Origin: Massospora cicadina
Taxonomy: Eukaryota; Entomophthoromycota; Entomophthoromycetes; Entomophthorales; Entomophthoraceae
Reading direction: 5' to 3'
Assembly (NCBI GenBank): GCA_022478985.1
Contig: JAKSZP010009272.1
Location: forward strand, 162,272 to 226,271
Length of the DNA stretch: 64,000 nucleotides
In this document: positions 46,076 through 54,958 of the stretch, piece after piece
Numbering within the stretch: position 1 is the first letter of the stretch
Layout of the letters: each line of letters opens with the position of its first letter
Translations under genes and position numbers: made by a program
The notes under the pieces: model-generated
Databases searched by the model: none
What the model saw: the letters and a program-made list of their open reading frames with translations, nothing else
What the model was told of the DNA's origin: nothing

Positions 46076-47520
46076 TTACGTGATAACCCTGGATAAATCC
46101 TCTTGACTTAAAGTGCTCTTAGCAAGTATCATAGGGTATTTAGCTGATAGCGGCTGATAAAGGACTACCTTTTCTGAACATACTTTATTCCTCCGCATTG
46201 TCCAAAGGTGCAAGCGCTGGCCCATGGCTGGGGAAGAGGGAAGTTGAGACACAATTTTATTCGGCAGAATCATCACCTGTGTGTTATGAACTTCTACCTC
46301 CTTTGGATCATGAGCTAAAGCAGGGGTGCGGTTTAAAACATCCGCCAAAAAAATCTCCTTGCCCTTGGTGAACTCACAAGAAAATGAAAATCGAGCAAGG
46401 GTCTAATGCCAAAGGGTCTGCCGTGGGGTTAGGACATGAGGGGCGCAGTAGTACAGCAAGGCACGGTGATCTTTACATACACAGAAAGGTTGGGAGGAGC
46501 CATGCAAGTGGCGACACCAATAAGTCGGCGCCTCCACCAATGCTAGTAGCTCTTTGTCATAAGCGGCTTAATTCAAATCAGGCAGAGACATTTTCCTAGA
46601 AAAATTTCCCACCAGATGCTCTATCCCATCTTAATCTACTTGTAACAAGGCAGCCACTATGGCAAAGTTGGAAGCATCAGTAGACACAATGAACTCTTTT
46701 ATTGGGTCAACATGGAGAAGGACTGATTTGGACAACAAAGTGCACTTCACTGCTTGAAAAAGAATCCTCCAAAATAGGGGACCATTGAAGCACCTTTGCA
46801 CCATTAGCCTTATATAAGGGTGCTTCACCTCGGAAAGATTGTGTTTGAACTTCTTGAGGAATGTACACATCTCCAAAAGCACCTCAGTTCCTTGACTGAA
46901 GTGGGGGTGGGTCACTCACGAATAGCCTTCTCCTTGTCTGGAGATATCATGTGTCCTTGTTCAAACACGACGTTGCCCAAAAAAGTGACCTGGAACTTGA
47001 AGAATTCACACTTACTAATCTTTAGCGTAAGGCGGGCTGCCCTTAACCTCTCCACCACTTGTCAAAGGTGTACCACATGGGACTCATGATCAGGGGAAAA
47101 GACCAGGATATCATCCATGTAGCCCACCGAGCACATCCCTAAAAAGTCCCCCAACGCTGCATCAAAGCGGCGTTGAAAGATAGCAAGGGCATTCTTAAGC
47201 TCAAAGGGCATGACCTAATACTGGAAAATTCCTTTTCTGGTACAGAATGCAGTTAACCACTCTTGTCCCTTTTTAATCCGAATCTGATTGAACACATTGA
47301 GGAAATCCAGCTTGGAAAAGACCTTGGCTTTCTCCACATAGCGCGCAATCTGAGAATCCAAAGGGATTGGATGTAGATCTGGAACGGTGACGTTGTTGAG
47401 GTTCCCATAGTCTACACAAGGGCGTAGAGTACCATCAGCCTTCTCAACAAAGAGAAATGGGGAGCATACAGGGGAGGTACGCTGAAAAATCGCGCCTTTG
47501 GCTAACTGCTATTTCACTCA
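46076..47520 (-). pseudogene. E7 reverse transcriptase and RNase H
   Basis: RT fingers near 47,400-47,520, palm near 47,160-47,300, catalytic YMDD intact at 47,110-47,121 (GYMDDILV). Thumb at 46,820-47,040 (ISKCEFFKFQVTFLGNVVFE in the minus reading). RNase H at 46,300-46,700 (FIVSTDASNFAIVAALLQVD at 46,631-46,915). The RH end and IN start are at 46,076-46,348 (ADVLNRTPALAHDPKEVEVH). Order and wording match E2 and E6. Confidence 0.85.
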
Positions 47521-47525
47521 CACAT

Positions 47526-48125
47526 CTAACGCCTCTCCCTCTGGAAAATCAGTGGATAAATAGGGGAAGAAATCCGCACCAGATCCATCGTGAATTTGAA
47601 GTCACAGTCATACTCAGAATGATCAGGTAGTGCGTCAGCTGATGCTACATCAAAGGAAGATTCCAAACCCTCCAAATAGAAAGGTAGTGGAACCTCCTCA
47701 GAGGGCTTCAGCATAGAGGCAAGGCTAATGGTGTGAAAGTGGGGCCAGTGGGGCAGGTCACCCTGAGTGTCAGCCTCAGACAAAGGAACAACTAATGCGC
47801 GACCAATTTTTAATGTGAGGGATAGGGTATTCTCTTTCAAGTTGGTTCTAACGACAAACTTCAGCCACCACTCCACACCCAAAAAGAAAGGGTACAAGAG
47901 GTTTGTGATAGCTTGGAAGTGATTGGACAAGTATTACTTGCCAACCTGATAGTCCACTGTCCCAAAGGCCTTCAGAGTGAGAATACCTTGGGACGCCCCT
48001 CCCCTAACCATACCACCTGGCAAGTAACTCAGCCCAAGGTAGTCGGCTAGGCTTTGGTCCATAAAGTTTTCAGTGGCGCCAGTATCCACCAGAATAGTGG
48101 TGCTGAATTTCCCTAAAGGGGAAAA
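47526..48125 (-). pseudogene. E7 protease
   Basis: Active site near 48,065-48,105 on the minus strand (TTILVDTGATENFMDQSLAD), then the downstream half at 47,526-47,930 (LYPFFLGVEWW with the flap and I.LG..W pattern, KIGRALVVPLSEADTQGDLP). A frame change separates the two parts. Very close to the E2 protease. Confidence 0.8.
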
Positions 48126-48179
48126 GGATAGCAGTCAGTAGAAGTTACCCCGAATGGTCTTTATTTAAAGCAGAAAATG

Positions 48180-48896
48180 CCAGTAAATCACCAGAAAATT
48201 CCTCCTCTGGCTCGAGCAAGCCTTCAGGGTATGCTTTGAAATATTATAGAGGGGGTGGGATAGTTGGCCACTCTTACTACTGAGGCCACATATCCCACCT
48301 CACCTTCTGCAGGTGCATATACTTTATCATATTTGAAACGAAGTTCTTTTTCACTTCCTGAGTGCTACAGATCATGGTTAGGGGTCAAACGAGTGTTCTC
48401 AGGGGTAGTCTGAATTACAGGAATAGGGTCCTCTTCTAGGCCATAAGAGCTGATAAATGGTTCAGAGGTATAGATAAGGTTATTATTATAAAACGCGTTT
48501 ATAGACGCAAATGACCCTATTCCCCTAATAGCAATAAAATGCCTGACGTTATCCAAGGCTGACACCACCAGGCCAGCTGCACCAATTTCAGCGGCATCAT
48601 CTGAAAATTCTGCCAAAGTAAACCCCATTTTTTTAAATTGAATTTATAAATTTCAGTGGAAAGTTGGGGAATTACAACTTTTGGGCCTAGAAGCGTCTGT
48701 ATCCACCAGGTAAAAACATGAAGGGTGGGTACTTCCCAGTTGGAGTCAGCCAAAATAACTCCAAGATGCTCCAAATTTGGGAAAAAGAAGAAACAGTGGT
48801 GCGGCTGACCATGGCCAAAGCCCACAGCTGGCGCCCACCATTTATGCTTTGGGGAAGTCCCACACAGAAAAGGTTTATACACATAAATATAAGGGG
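48180..48896 (-). pseudogene. E7 residual Gag (shortened)
   Basis: Minus-strand open runs at 48,365-48,628 (MGFTLAEFSDDAAEIGAAGL) and 48,517-48,882 (WALAMVSRTT region read in the next frame; LGVILADSNWEVPTLHVFTW). They match the E2 gag tail at 6,590-6,720. The roughly 1.2 kb of 5' gag present in E6 is missing, and no zinc knuckle is seen. Confidence 0.6.
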
Positions 48897-48906
48897 TTGG
48901 TTGACT
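48897..48906 (-). promoter_or_regulatory. E7 primer-binding site, self-priming type
   Basis: Minus strand AGTCAACCAA two bases inside the LTR. It is exactly complementary to TTGGTTGACT in the E2 LTR (11,162-11,171), 9/10 to the E7 3' LTR (44,187-44,196) and 8/10 to the E7 5' LTR (49,293-49,302). No tRNA TGG motif. Confidence 0.65.
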
Positions 48907-48908
48907 AA

Positions 48909-49764
48909 TGTAAGGAGAGTGTCTATAACTCTCCTGTTTTCAGCGTGGAAGTGCACGGTGCACAGGCCCAACGCCAGGAAAATAGTCAATAGTACAAAAG
49001 TTACTAAAGCCCCACAGAGGGTGCTTGAGCTCAAGTAACTCAGGAAGGAAAGGGTTATTGCTAAGAGGTCTAACCAAACAAGAGCGACGAGGTGCACGGA
49101 GGGGTAAGGTTTAGGTGTTCTATGTTGGAGGGTGCCTGGGCGGCCCAACAGTGCACTGGCGGATAAAACTATGGTAGTACAAATTATATGAGTAATGAAA
49201 CCTGGGATCTCCTTGATGTGGTCCGTGCACAGGAATATCTGAGTTAACATAATGGAAATGGTGTACTAAAAATGGGGATTTTATTTATGAAAAGTTGACC
49301 AACAAGGAATGTTGGTCAAAAAAAGCAAATTTAAAAATTGTTGGGGTAATTTAGGGGTCTGCTAAAGAGGTTTTAAGCACCAATTCACTAATAGATAAAC
49401 GCTACCATCTGAATTTTTAGAATACACTGAAACTGACTTTGCTCAAGTAATTGATTGAAGTTATATTCTACCCAAATGCGTCATTTCATAAAAGAACAGG
49501 TTTTGAACCCCCATTCCTCAAGCAACCAAATCAAACCATCATTGTTAATTAAATAAACTGTCTGTTTTAACGCCTGGGCTGATGCAAGGGGCTGGGCGTT
49601 ATGCACCTCATTAGTACCAACCTGAGCATATTTGGCTTGTATTTGGCGTTGATCTAATGTGTGCTTGAGATTAGGGAGGGCCTGAAGATTCACCTTCTGG
49701 GCCTCCTGCCACCCAGCCTTATCCTTGGGATTGGTGCCCACTATTATGTCATTTAGCCATGACA
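48909..49764 (-). repeat. E7 5' LTR
   Basis: 856 bp. Ends (sense) CTCTCCTTACA at 48,909 and starts at 49,764 TGTCATGGC. Differs from the left copy at several CpG sites. Flanked by CATTA. Confidence 0.88.
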
Positions 49765-49769
49765 CATTA

Positions 49770-50252
49770 CATCAAAGAGGTTAAAGGTTACCCATTACAG
49801 TTTAAACAATGACAGTTTGTTTCACTTGATTACTGAACACTGATTAAATGGTTAAAAAATTCAGTATTATAAATAAAGGTGGTGTTCCATTATCATCAAA
49901 GTCTTACATTTGTGCTTACTCGAGATATAAAACTACTAGGAGTGGGGGCCTTGGTCATTTTAGCTAGAGTTGTTTCCAAGCCCAACAAGTTGATTAAAGC
50001 CCAAGTTTTCTGATTTTACCTTACATTTCGAGTCACTTTGACCAATCTCTTTGTTGTTCATCTTTCTCAATATAGGACTTTGCTTTTATTTACTATACCA
50101 TAAGCTACATTTTGCTGGCCTATGGTATACCTCTTTATGGAGGTATTCTGGATTTATTTCATAGGGACTCAAGTTTTAAGCGTATTAGTGGGTGCATGCG
50201 CACTAATCTTATAATATATTTTCCCCTTGAGACTTAGAGACACTCACCTCAG
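49770..50252 (+). repeat. E6 3' LTR, right part
   Basis: Continues 43,802 after removal of E7. It matches the rest of the LTR at 27,708-28,378 (CAGTTTAAACARTGAYAGT, GGGTGCATGCGCACTAAT, ACACTCACCTCA). Confidence 0.83.
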
Positions 50253-50661
50253 AAATAAAGATAATATTGTTATTGGACTTTAACTTAATTTTATCAATAT
50301 TTTTACTTTAGGGCTATGGTATTTTTTCTCTAATTATTTCAACGTTAGTATTATCAATATCAGAATCAGTTAATAATCACTATTTGATATTAGTTGGGGT
50401 AAAACCAAATGTTATTATATTTTATCTATCAATGTTTTATCAAGCCCAACAGCTTAAATCACTAATACACTTATATTTTTAAACTTTAATCTAATACTAT
50501 AATAACGCCAAATTTTCAGAATTAATAAAACATTGAAAATTGGACCATTAGTACTACTGAAAGATAAGATAGGGAAGAATGCTTGATATGAGAACTATTC
50601 ATCTTGATATTAAACCTGAGAATGTAATCAAAGCTTTTTTATACTTAACTCATTAATCACC
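50253..50661. other. AT-rich spacer, no gene seen
   Basis: About 400 bp between E6 and E4. No ORF and no repeat recognised. It contains the E4 target site TCACC at 50,657-50,661. Confidence 0.55.
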
Positions 50662-51783
50662 TGTAAAAAAACTATGATTGCTATCAGCAAGCAACTCAGT
50701 AACCTTTTTACTGCACAGGTTCAGTTTCCTCATGCACTTCATCGCGTTGTATAGAATGAATTATTAATTGATACTAGTATGGAGGCTATTACCTGTAGTT
50801 GAGTATGAATTATATTTTGGCCCAAAGCTTGGCCAGTATTCCTGATTAAATACTCATGATAACATACTCGTAGGGATTCATTCCCTTGCTCTTGTCCACA
50901 CAATCTTTGCTGAGATACCCCAGTGATAGTCTCTTCAGCCCAACACACAGTTGGCAGCTATTCCCAATTGTGGCTCCTTCTTCTCTAGATCCCCGCTTGG
51001 ATCTTTACTCTTCTATATAAGAATCTTCCAACTATTGCCCTCTGCAATAATATCCTTGAGACAGAACAACATAATGGAAGCTGATAATCTAACCATATAC
51101 TGAATTAATAATGTAAATACTGTTAATACTGTAAAGTACTGTTTTTATTATATTAAATACTAGGGAATATACAGTGGGGAATTTGGCTGTCTAACCTCAG
51201 TTGACACCTCTTTGATGAAATGGCAGCTGTTGCCATTGAATCACCCATCCTTTTCTCAGCAGCGATGGTATTCCCATCCTGGCTAGGATTCTATCATTGG
51301 ACATCCCTGAGATCTCAAACAGAAAGAGTTGGAAAACATGTTTCTAACATTTTCCTCTCAATCCAAGTGAACCAACCATATTTGGCTAGTGACCTGCTTA
51401 GGTAATGGGACTTATTACCCATTATGGCAGGTCACTCACCAACTTATCAATTTTCTAGTTGCAGGCAGCATCACTTGCCTCACAACTTGCTATTCATTCC
51501 CAATTAGTTGGTGATGAAACCTGACCGATCCCAATTGGTACACCTGATAGCTAATCACTATCAGATGCACCTATTTTGTCAGCAACTCCACCCAATGAGA
51601 TCTTAAGTATTTGTCCTGATTGATCTACAATGGATACAACCAGGTGAATATCCCAAAATCCCCCAAACGTAGTTACTCCAAAACTCGGGCAATGAATTTC
51701 TGATTCACTTCGCCTTAGGGAATTTTCCCCTAGCGATACCAGGTAATCTAGAAGGCTGGGAATATGGACAATAATCCTAACAC
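50662..51783 (-). repeat. E4 3' LTR
   Basis: 1,122 bp, aligned over its length with 59,040-60,158. Plus-strand CTATATAAG at about 51,014 could serve as a TATA box reading towards the antisense ORF. The other LTR has lost it or never had it. Confidence 0.87.
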
Positions 51784-51799
51784 ATCCCCCTCTTGCCTA
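51784..51799 (-). promoter_or_regulatory. E4 polypurine tract
   Basis: Minus strand GGCAAGAGGGGGATG next to the LTR start, the plus-strand primer of LTR elements. A near copy (GGACAAGAGGGGGGATGT, minus) sits at 52,338-52,355, just before the antisense ORF. Read on the plus strand both are pyrimidine tracts followed by AG, i.e. potential 3' splice sites. Confidence 0.65.
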
Positions 51800-52059
51800 G
51801 ATTTCAGCGAGAAAAGGACCAGGGCATTAGAACGCTGCTTTGGACACTTGGTCAAAACTTCATTGAATTAAGCAGAGTACACTTATCAATACTAAACGCT
51901 GCTCAGGACGATCTTTGGCATATGGCGTTCTTCCTCTTCCTCCTCACTACCACCTTCTCAGAGTGCGGTCTCCACGGCCTACAGTCGTTCCAGGCTGATC
52001 AATTTACTTGTGACAATATTAGTCCTGGGATCCAGGTTTCCCCCCATCAGGGTATATGA
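51793..52059 (+). CDS. Possible upstream exon of the antisense gene
   Basis: Open plus-strand run just inside the 3' LTR, no ATG at its start (TTG), preceded by a pyrimidine tract and CTAG. If joined from 52,051 (donor G|GTATAT at 52,052) to 52,358 (acceptor TTGTCCAG at 52,350-52,357) the frame stays open into the ATG of the main ORF. The predicted intron would be 306 nt. No recognised domain (hydrophobic run FFLFLLTTT). Exon status is inference. Confidence 0.35.
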   Translation: MPRFQREKDQGIRTLLWTLGQNFIELSRVHLSILNAAQDDLWHMAFFLFLLTTTFSECGLHGLQSFQADQFTCDNISPGIQVSPHQGI

Positions 52060-52362
52060 CCTGCTGTCATATTCAGGATTCTTGGTCCAGAATCCTTGAT
52101 TTTCTGATTTTTCTCCTCATCCTAGACAGGAGACTCTTGCTGTTGATGTTTGTTTCATGGCTCAATTAATATATACTTATTTCTATTCGCCCTTGTTATT
52201 TCTCTCAAAACCTCTTGGCTCAAGTCATTCCTAATTCTTCCCTTGGAGAGCTTATCCCATTAATTTTGAATTAATTTAACTGAAATTGGAGCTTAATGGA
52301 TTATAGAGTTCATAATATCAACTTCTATTTAAGTCTGACATCCCCCCTCTTGTCCAGCTCAT

Positions 52363-53586
52363 ATGTCAAATTCTGAGTCACGCTACCAGCAGCTCCTGAA
52401 TAGTCTTTCTGATCCAGACCTCCATCTCTTCCAGCAGATGAGTCAGGATGCTCAGCGGAACCTCTTTTATGGTCCTTCCAGGACTCATATGCCTAGTCTG
52501 GCACCAGCAGCTAGTCCTTTTATCAAATTACTGGAAATGGTAACTAATCCCTCTGAAGCCAGGCATGATATCATTTCAAACAACTCTCAGCCGATTCTTC
52601 CTCTGCTGTCAATTCCAGAGTTGGACTTCAAAACCCTCCTGGATTTGGCTCCTTTTGCCAATGCTCTAAACATCGTCGTAGATGCTCCAGAGATTATGCC
52701 ATTTGCTCTGGATTGTTCGTTTTTTGCCAGGTTAGACCTGCTCTCTGAGTTCCTCTTCTGACTTGGTCAATATTACAAACTCGCTGTTCTGGTCTCTGAG
52801 CTCACAATCGGTAATAGTATTCACTTTGAGCTCCCCTACGCTGAACTCTGGACCCAAGTCACTGAGACTTTGACTCTAGTGCTGAATCCCTCTGATCCTG
52901 ATAACATCCTGGATCCGGATACCGCCACTTATGCACTTCTCACTGCTGGCCAAGTTCTTTTAAGTTGGTCCATGAAGCTTCCAGCCTCACCTGGGTTCCA
53001 CCGTTTGTTCAGCTTTAGCTTCCAAGAAGCCTGTAGTCATCGCTTGAAGGATGCAATCCGCTCCCTGCACAACTATCTCTTCTCTAGCGCTTCCCATCAG
53101 TATTTTCCGCTGATGGGTTTGATAGGGGGCATGATTTGGCATCCCCCATCAAGCATCCCTTCTTTGTTGCCAGCCCATATGTCCGGTGTCCTTTATAAAG
53201 CCTGTCATCAGGCGCTCAGGACTAATCTTCTAGTTCCAGTACCATATCAGGATTACTTGGGGTTATGCGCTGTTTGCCTCTTTTTATACTGTTGCTTTCC
53301 TCCCCACTCCGCGGTTTCATAATTGGCTTCATCTAACATCACAATTTACCTTCTTCTAGTCGCTTTCTCTCAGGGCTCGGCGTCCACTCAAAGATTGTGG
53401 TTTTGTGTAGGTCTCGCCCTCGCTAGCGTCCAATCACATATTGATTTTGATGGGCTGTTCATTCCTACCGCGATCCATCCTCCCTCCCCCAAGAGGCGAC
53501 ATAGGCAGAATCATCCCATACTGAGGACAATCAATAAAAATAAATATTATAAAATATATCAGCTCTTTTTCTCTGTGCAGTTTTAA
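52363..53586 (+). pseudogene. Antisense extra ORF of E4, about 407 codons with two in-frame stops
   Basis: One reading frame from ATG at 52,363 to TAA at 53,586, opposite to gag-pol, interrupted only by TGA at 52,759 and TAA at 53,320. The product starts MSNSESRYQQLLNSLSDPDL and has repeated helical stretches (LLSIPELDFKTLLDLAPFAN; ALLTAGQVLLSWSMKLPASP; HRLKDAIRSLHNYLF). It ends in a basic tail (PKRRHRQNHP, then KNKYYK) that could be a nuclear signal. Composition is C-rich and protein-like, unlike chance ORFs. No known family recognised: not an envelope (no signal or fusion motif), not Gag. It lies between integrase and 3' LTR, the place where some plant Ty3 elements (Tat group) carry antisense ORFs. 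I cannot tell whether it is element-borne or a captured host gene. Confidence 0.62.
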
Positions 53587-53884
53587 ATGCTTTTTTCCCA
53601 TATCTTTTATTAATTTTTTATCTTTATTCTTCTTTTTTTCTATGGTACTTGACCTTGTTTTGGTTCAGCGGTCCATCTTTTTCCCCCAAACTGAGTCCTG
53701 GGTACTTAAACCTGCCAGTTTTCTATGGGTCAGAGGTCCTTTTTTGGACTTAACCATCTATATTGGTTCAAAGGCCTTTTCTTTGGACTTGACCTAATCA
53801 TCAGGACATGACCAGCTTAATGGTTCATCCGTTCTTTGGGAACTCTTTTATTTTTTTCATTGATCCAACACTTTAGATACTTAG

Positions 53885-54955
53885 CATGGATTCAATTCAC
53901 AACTCTTCCATCCAAGAGATTTTTGATGGAGTAGGCATCAGTCACCATCTTGGCGATCACTTTGAACGGATCTGACCACAACACATTTAATTTGTTTCTT
54001 CATCTGAACCATGCATATCGAATTAGGCAACTCTTTCCTCTAATTGATATTTTTTCAAGGCTGGTCAGTTCTTGTTGTCCATAAAAGTTCACTTGTATCC
54101 TTTTCTTAAAAATTGTATCATTTTCTTATGATTGTATATCTAGGATACTCGTCAGTTGGTTCACGTTCTGCTCAGTACTCATCCCTGATGTAGGTTCCAC
54201 CACCAAATATAAAATCAGTGGCAACATGGCCTTTCTTCCATGTAACAATTCAAACGGCGTCTTCCCCATCGCCGTATGATGACTAATATTGTAGGCAAAC
54301 GTCACCGAACTCAGGTACATTCCCCACGTGGAAGTTCGCCCTGAGACTAGCTTCCTCAGTTTCATGGCCAGCATTCCATTGACCCGTTCTACCAGTCCGT
54401 TAGTCTCCAGCTGGTAAGGTACTGACATGAATCCTTGGATCCCCATTATCTCATTTAACCTTGGGATCACATGAGACGTGAAATTGGTCCCATTGTTGCT
54501 AAGCAGGACCTGTGGACATCCATGCCAGTATACTACTTGATCCAGGATGAACCTCACAGTACTGGTAGCATCTACTCTCGTTAGGGTCTTCATCTTTACC
54601 CATTTTGTCAGATGGTTGATAGCAAATATAATGTACTTGACTCCCCTGTGCTCATTGTCAGCGGTCCCATCACATTGATGGACACCGTGTTCCAGGCAAA
54701 TCCAGGGCGGACAAGTCAGTATCCAGTTGTATTCTTGTGTGGTTTGTGCAGCTGGCAATCCACACAACAAGCTAGATAATCCGTGAAATTGTAGTTGATT
54801 ATTCCCAGTAATTGTACTGGCGAATATGGTCAATAGTTTTCCTCAGGCCTCCATGCCCAACAACCTTGAGCTGCTTGTACTATAGCTGCTCTTTCCGACA
54901 GTTTGGGAATAATAACCACTTCCTGTTGATCATCTTGAATACTTATCCATCCATA
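53885..54955 (-). pseudogene. E4 integrase
   Basis: The core is open for 235 codons at 54,126-54,833: DNEHRGVKYIIFAINHLTKW, VYWHGCPQVLLSNNGTNFTS (second Asp changed to Asn in the usual SD.GT.F), ETNGLVERVNGMLAMKLRKL (catalytic Glu kept), NISHHTAMGKTPFELLHGRK. The C-terminal part in other frames at about 53,885-54,060 contains LWSDPFKVIAKM, a GPY/F-type module. No chromodomain. Loss of the first and second catalytic Asp contexts (INH, SNN) would inactivate it. Confidence 0.85.
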
Positions 54956-54958
54956 GTC

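Larger units (their letters stand above)
43803..49764 (-). mobile_element. E7: complete minus-strand chromovirus inside the E6 LTR, CATTA duplication
   Basis: 851-856-bp LTRs, about 90% identical by eye, flanked by exact CATTA (43,798-43,802 and 49,765-49,769). Interior about 4.25 kb with integrase-chromodomain, RNase H, RT and protease on the minus strand, but only about 0.75 kb for Gag. It is the youngest-looking element here: longest open fragments, and inserted into an already broken E6. Still inactive by stops and shifts. Confidence 0.9.
27708..50252 (+). mobile_element. E6: old chromovirus, split by three nested insertions
   Basis: Pieces in order on the plus strand: 5' LTR 27,708-28,378, gag 28,379-29,644, [E1-type LTR cluster], protease 32,290-32,888, [E3], RT to chromodomain 40,516-43,510, 3' LTR 43,621-43,802, [E7], rest of 3' LTR 49,770-50,252. 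The two 3' LTR parts add up to about 666 bp against 671 bp for the 5' LTR, and they join without gap when E7 and its CATTA duplication are removed. The protease and RT parts join likewise when E3 and its CCCAT duplication are removed. GAAATA flanks both outer ends. Confidence 0.8.

Noticed and set aside
52363..53586. Envelope gene in E4
   Set aside because: Encoded antisense, with no signal peptide, furin-like site or fusion peptide, and it ends in a basic tail rather than a membrane anchor.
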